Assembly (NCBI GenBank): GCA_002720635.1
Contig: PBJD01000025.1
Location: forward strand, 1-35,781
Direction of reading: 5' to 3'
Length of the DNA stretch: 35,781 nt
From: Flavobacteriales bacterium
Lineage (GTDB): Bacteria; Bacteroidota; Bacteroidia; Flavobacteriales_C; GCA-002722245
The notes beneath the pieces are model-generated. The model saw nothing but the letters and a program-made list of their open reading frames with translations. It ran no database searches and was not told the DNA's origin. The position numbers and the translations under genes are program-made. Position 1 is the first letter of the stretch, and every line of letters starts with the position of its first letter. Of this stretch, positions 34,084-35,781 are shown piece after piece.

Positions 34084-35781
34084 TTAATCCACATTATCAT
34101 GCAAAAAAGAGTTGTTTGGACGAATTTCAGGATTATTATCTCCATCATCACCTAACGTAAACCTTGATGCGTTGTTTTCCGATGAATGTTCAACATTGTC
34201 CAACCTTACTTTTTTACGAATGTATGCTGGTTCATCTTCTAAATCACTAATACTGGATGGTGATTTTAATTTTGAAGTTAAATTATTCAGTTGACTCAAC
34301 CTTTGTTGTGACCTTTTTAATCTTTCTTCAGCATCTAATTCATCCGCAAAAGTAGACTTTGAGCCTTCATGGATAATTGTTGATTCGTTAAAATTTTTAT
34401 TTGAAGTGTCAGTGATACTGTTAAAGCCAGGTTCAAAACTTGAATCTTCTTTTGATTCATCCACTTTTGATGTAAAATCAAACTTAGTTTCTTCTGATAT
34501 AACCTGAGCATCAGGTTCTTTACTTGAATCATTATTTGAATCTATATCTTCATATAAATTATGAACTATTCTAGGCGATTCCATTGATTCTTCTTCAGAA
34601 GCTTCTGAGCCAATGACATCGTGATTTTTAAAATCAACTGTTTTTTCCACCAGAGGAACGTCCAGCTCCATTTTAATTTGTTCCACTTTTGGGGCATCAA
34701 AAGTTTTTAATTCAGGCTCCAAGGGAATACTTTGCTCTTGAAACGTCTTTTTAACCTCTTGTTCTTTTGAATCAACATTCTCATCAGTTTTAAGATTATG
34801 TATTACTTTTTCCTTTTTCTTTCCAGTCTGAATACCACCAATCGATTTGCTGGCCTCAAAACCAGTTGCAATTAAAGTTATTGAAATACTATCTCCGAGC
34901 TCTTCGTCTCTTCCAGTACCCCAGATAATATCTGCGGACAAACCTGCTTCGTCTTGAATATAATCAGTGATTTGAGATATCTCATCCATCATGACTTCAT
35001 TATTGCCGGAGGTAATGTTTAATAAGATGTAGTTGGCTCCTTCAATATCATTATCATTTAACAGAGGAGATTCCAATGCCTCTTGAGCAGCTTTAATTGC
35101 TCTGTTTTCACCGGAAGCCATTGATGACCCCATAATTGCGACACCACTATCGGTCATTACTGTTCTTACATCTTCAAAATCAACATTTATATATCCTGTT
35201 CTCGTTATTATTTCTGCAATACCTTTTGCAGCTATTGTTAATATGTCATCTGCTTTTGCAAATGCATCAGATAAAGAAAGATTGCCGTAAATCTCTCTTA
35301 ATTTATCATTACAAATAATCACACAAGTATCTACAGAGTCTCTCAATTCCTCTAATCCACTATCCGCCTGACTTGACCTTTTTCTTCCTTCAAACCCGAA
35401 TGGATAAGTAACTATTGCTACCGTAAGAATACCTAATTCTTTTGCTATTTTTGCAATAATTGGTGCAGCTCCAGTCCCGGTACCTCCACCCATACCGGCG
35501 GTGATGAAAAGCATTTTAGTATCTTTTTCTAAAATCTCTTTTATCTCATCATTGTTTTCATGTGCTGCATTTTTTCCTACCTCAGCAATAGAACCAGCTC
35601 CGCGGCCCCCTGTTAGGTTTAATCCCAATTGAATCTTATTAGGAACAGGACTTATTTCAAGAGACTGTTCGTCGGTGTTGCATATAAAAAAGTCAACACC
35701 TTTGATACCTGCCTTATACATATGGTTTACCGCATTGGAACCACCTCCTCCAACACCAAATACTTTGATGATAGAGCTTTC
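34084..35781 (-). CDS. ftsZ: Cell division protein FtsZ (start just beyond window)
   Basis: Tubulin-like GTPase that forms the division ring. 565 codons plus the stop are visible; the frame continues to the window edge, and judging by homologues only about 10-20 residues are missing. Visible parts: KVFGVGGGGSNAVNHM, the GTP-binding loop GMGGGTGTGAAPIIA, and the catalytic T7 loop NVDFEDVRTVM. The GTPase core ends near LIATGFEAS. A long acidic, serine-rich linker of about 220 residues follows, ending in the C-terminal peptide NNSFLHDNVD, of a form common in flavobacteria. A methionine at 35721 is internal, because the glycine-rich motif lies before it. Confidence 0.96.
   Translation of the reverse strand, partial: ESSIIKVFGVGGGGSNAVNHMYKAGIKGVDFFICNTDEQSLEISPVPNKIQLGLNLTGGRGAGSIAEVGKNAAHENNDEIKEILEKDTKMLFITAGMGGGTGTGAAPIIAKIAKELGILTVAIVTYPFGFEGRKRSSQADSGLEELRDSVDTCVIICNDKLREIYGNLSLSDAFAKADDILTIAAKGIAEIITRTGYINVDFEDVRTVMTDSGVAIMGSSMASGENRAIKAAQEALESPLLNDNDIEGANYILLNITSGNNEVMMDEISQITDYIQDEAGLSADIIWGTGRDEELGDSISITLIATGFEASKSIGGIQTGKKKEKVIHNLKTDENVDSKEQEVKKTFQEQSIPLEPELKTFDAPKVEQIKMELDVPLVEKTVDFKNHDVIGSEASEEESMESPRIVHNLYEDIDSNNDSSKEPDAQVISEETKFDFTSKVDESKEDSSFEPGFNSITDTSNKNFNESTIIHEGSKSTFADELDAEERLKRSQQRLSQLNNLTSKLKSPSSISDLEDEPAYIRKKVRLDNVEHSSENNASRFTLGDDGDNNPEIRPNNSFLHDNVD

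Overview
The window looks like a stretch of core chromosome from a low-GC member of the Bacteroidetes, most likely the order Flavobacteriales. The evidence is the gene set and order (miaB, an NtrC-type regulator, lptE, secG, groESL; cyoE with two subunit III genes, subunit IV, SCO and DUF420; methionine synthase split in two), promoters of the Bacteroidetes type (-33 TTG, -7 TAnnTTTG), almost no Shine-Dalgarno sequences, and an FtsZ ending in NNSFLHDNVD. I saw no transposase, phage gene, CRISPR array, rRNA or tRNA.

Layout. 1-1930: most of topA on the minus strand, cut by the window edge, diverging from miaB across a spacer with two palindromes. 2128-6542: a tight plus-strand operon of miaB, NtrC-like regulator, lptE, a TPR-like protein and secG. 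6719-8647: groES-groEL behind a separate control region, closed by a strong terminator. 8775-10187: a probable outer-membrane barrel protein and a PAP2 phosphatase, both apparently starting at TTG. 10229-11356: hemW on the minus strand. 11465-14823: two overlapping genes, a secreted leucine-rich-repeat protein and a possible CAP/SCP-like protein; with the TRL cluster this is the most accessory-looking part. 14892-19746: a heme-copper oxidase assembly and subunit cluster. 19770-23663: a SAM-I riboswitch with terminator controlling split methionine synthase. 23734-26037: a TPR protein and a GreA-like protein. 26177-27100: a small cysteine-rich lipoprotein and a membrane thioredoxin-like protein. 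27195-28220: an OmpA-family lipoprotein on the minus strand. 28373-31873: a very large outer-membrane protein. 31917-32808: three tandem TRL-like lipoproteins on the minus strand. 32969-35781: ddl and ftsZ (its first residues lie outside), both on the minus strand.

How the genes fit together: many products serve the cell envelope (LptE in LPS export, SecG in secretion, several lipoproteins and barrels, Ddl in peptidoglycan precursor synthesis, FtsZ in division). The CyoE-to-DUF420 block builds a terminal oxidase whose subunits I and II are not in the window. MetH is under SAM feedback through a riboswitch for which an explicit antiterminator pairing can be written. No unmistakably new multi-gene system was found. 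The best leads are the LRR/CAP-like gene pair, the SCO-like protein without the copper-binding cysteines, the TRL triplet, the recurring TGTCA inverted repeats ahead of miaB and groES, and several genes that appear to start at TTG or to be nearly leaderless. All assignments come from reading the sequence; no database search was run.
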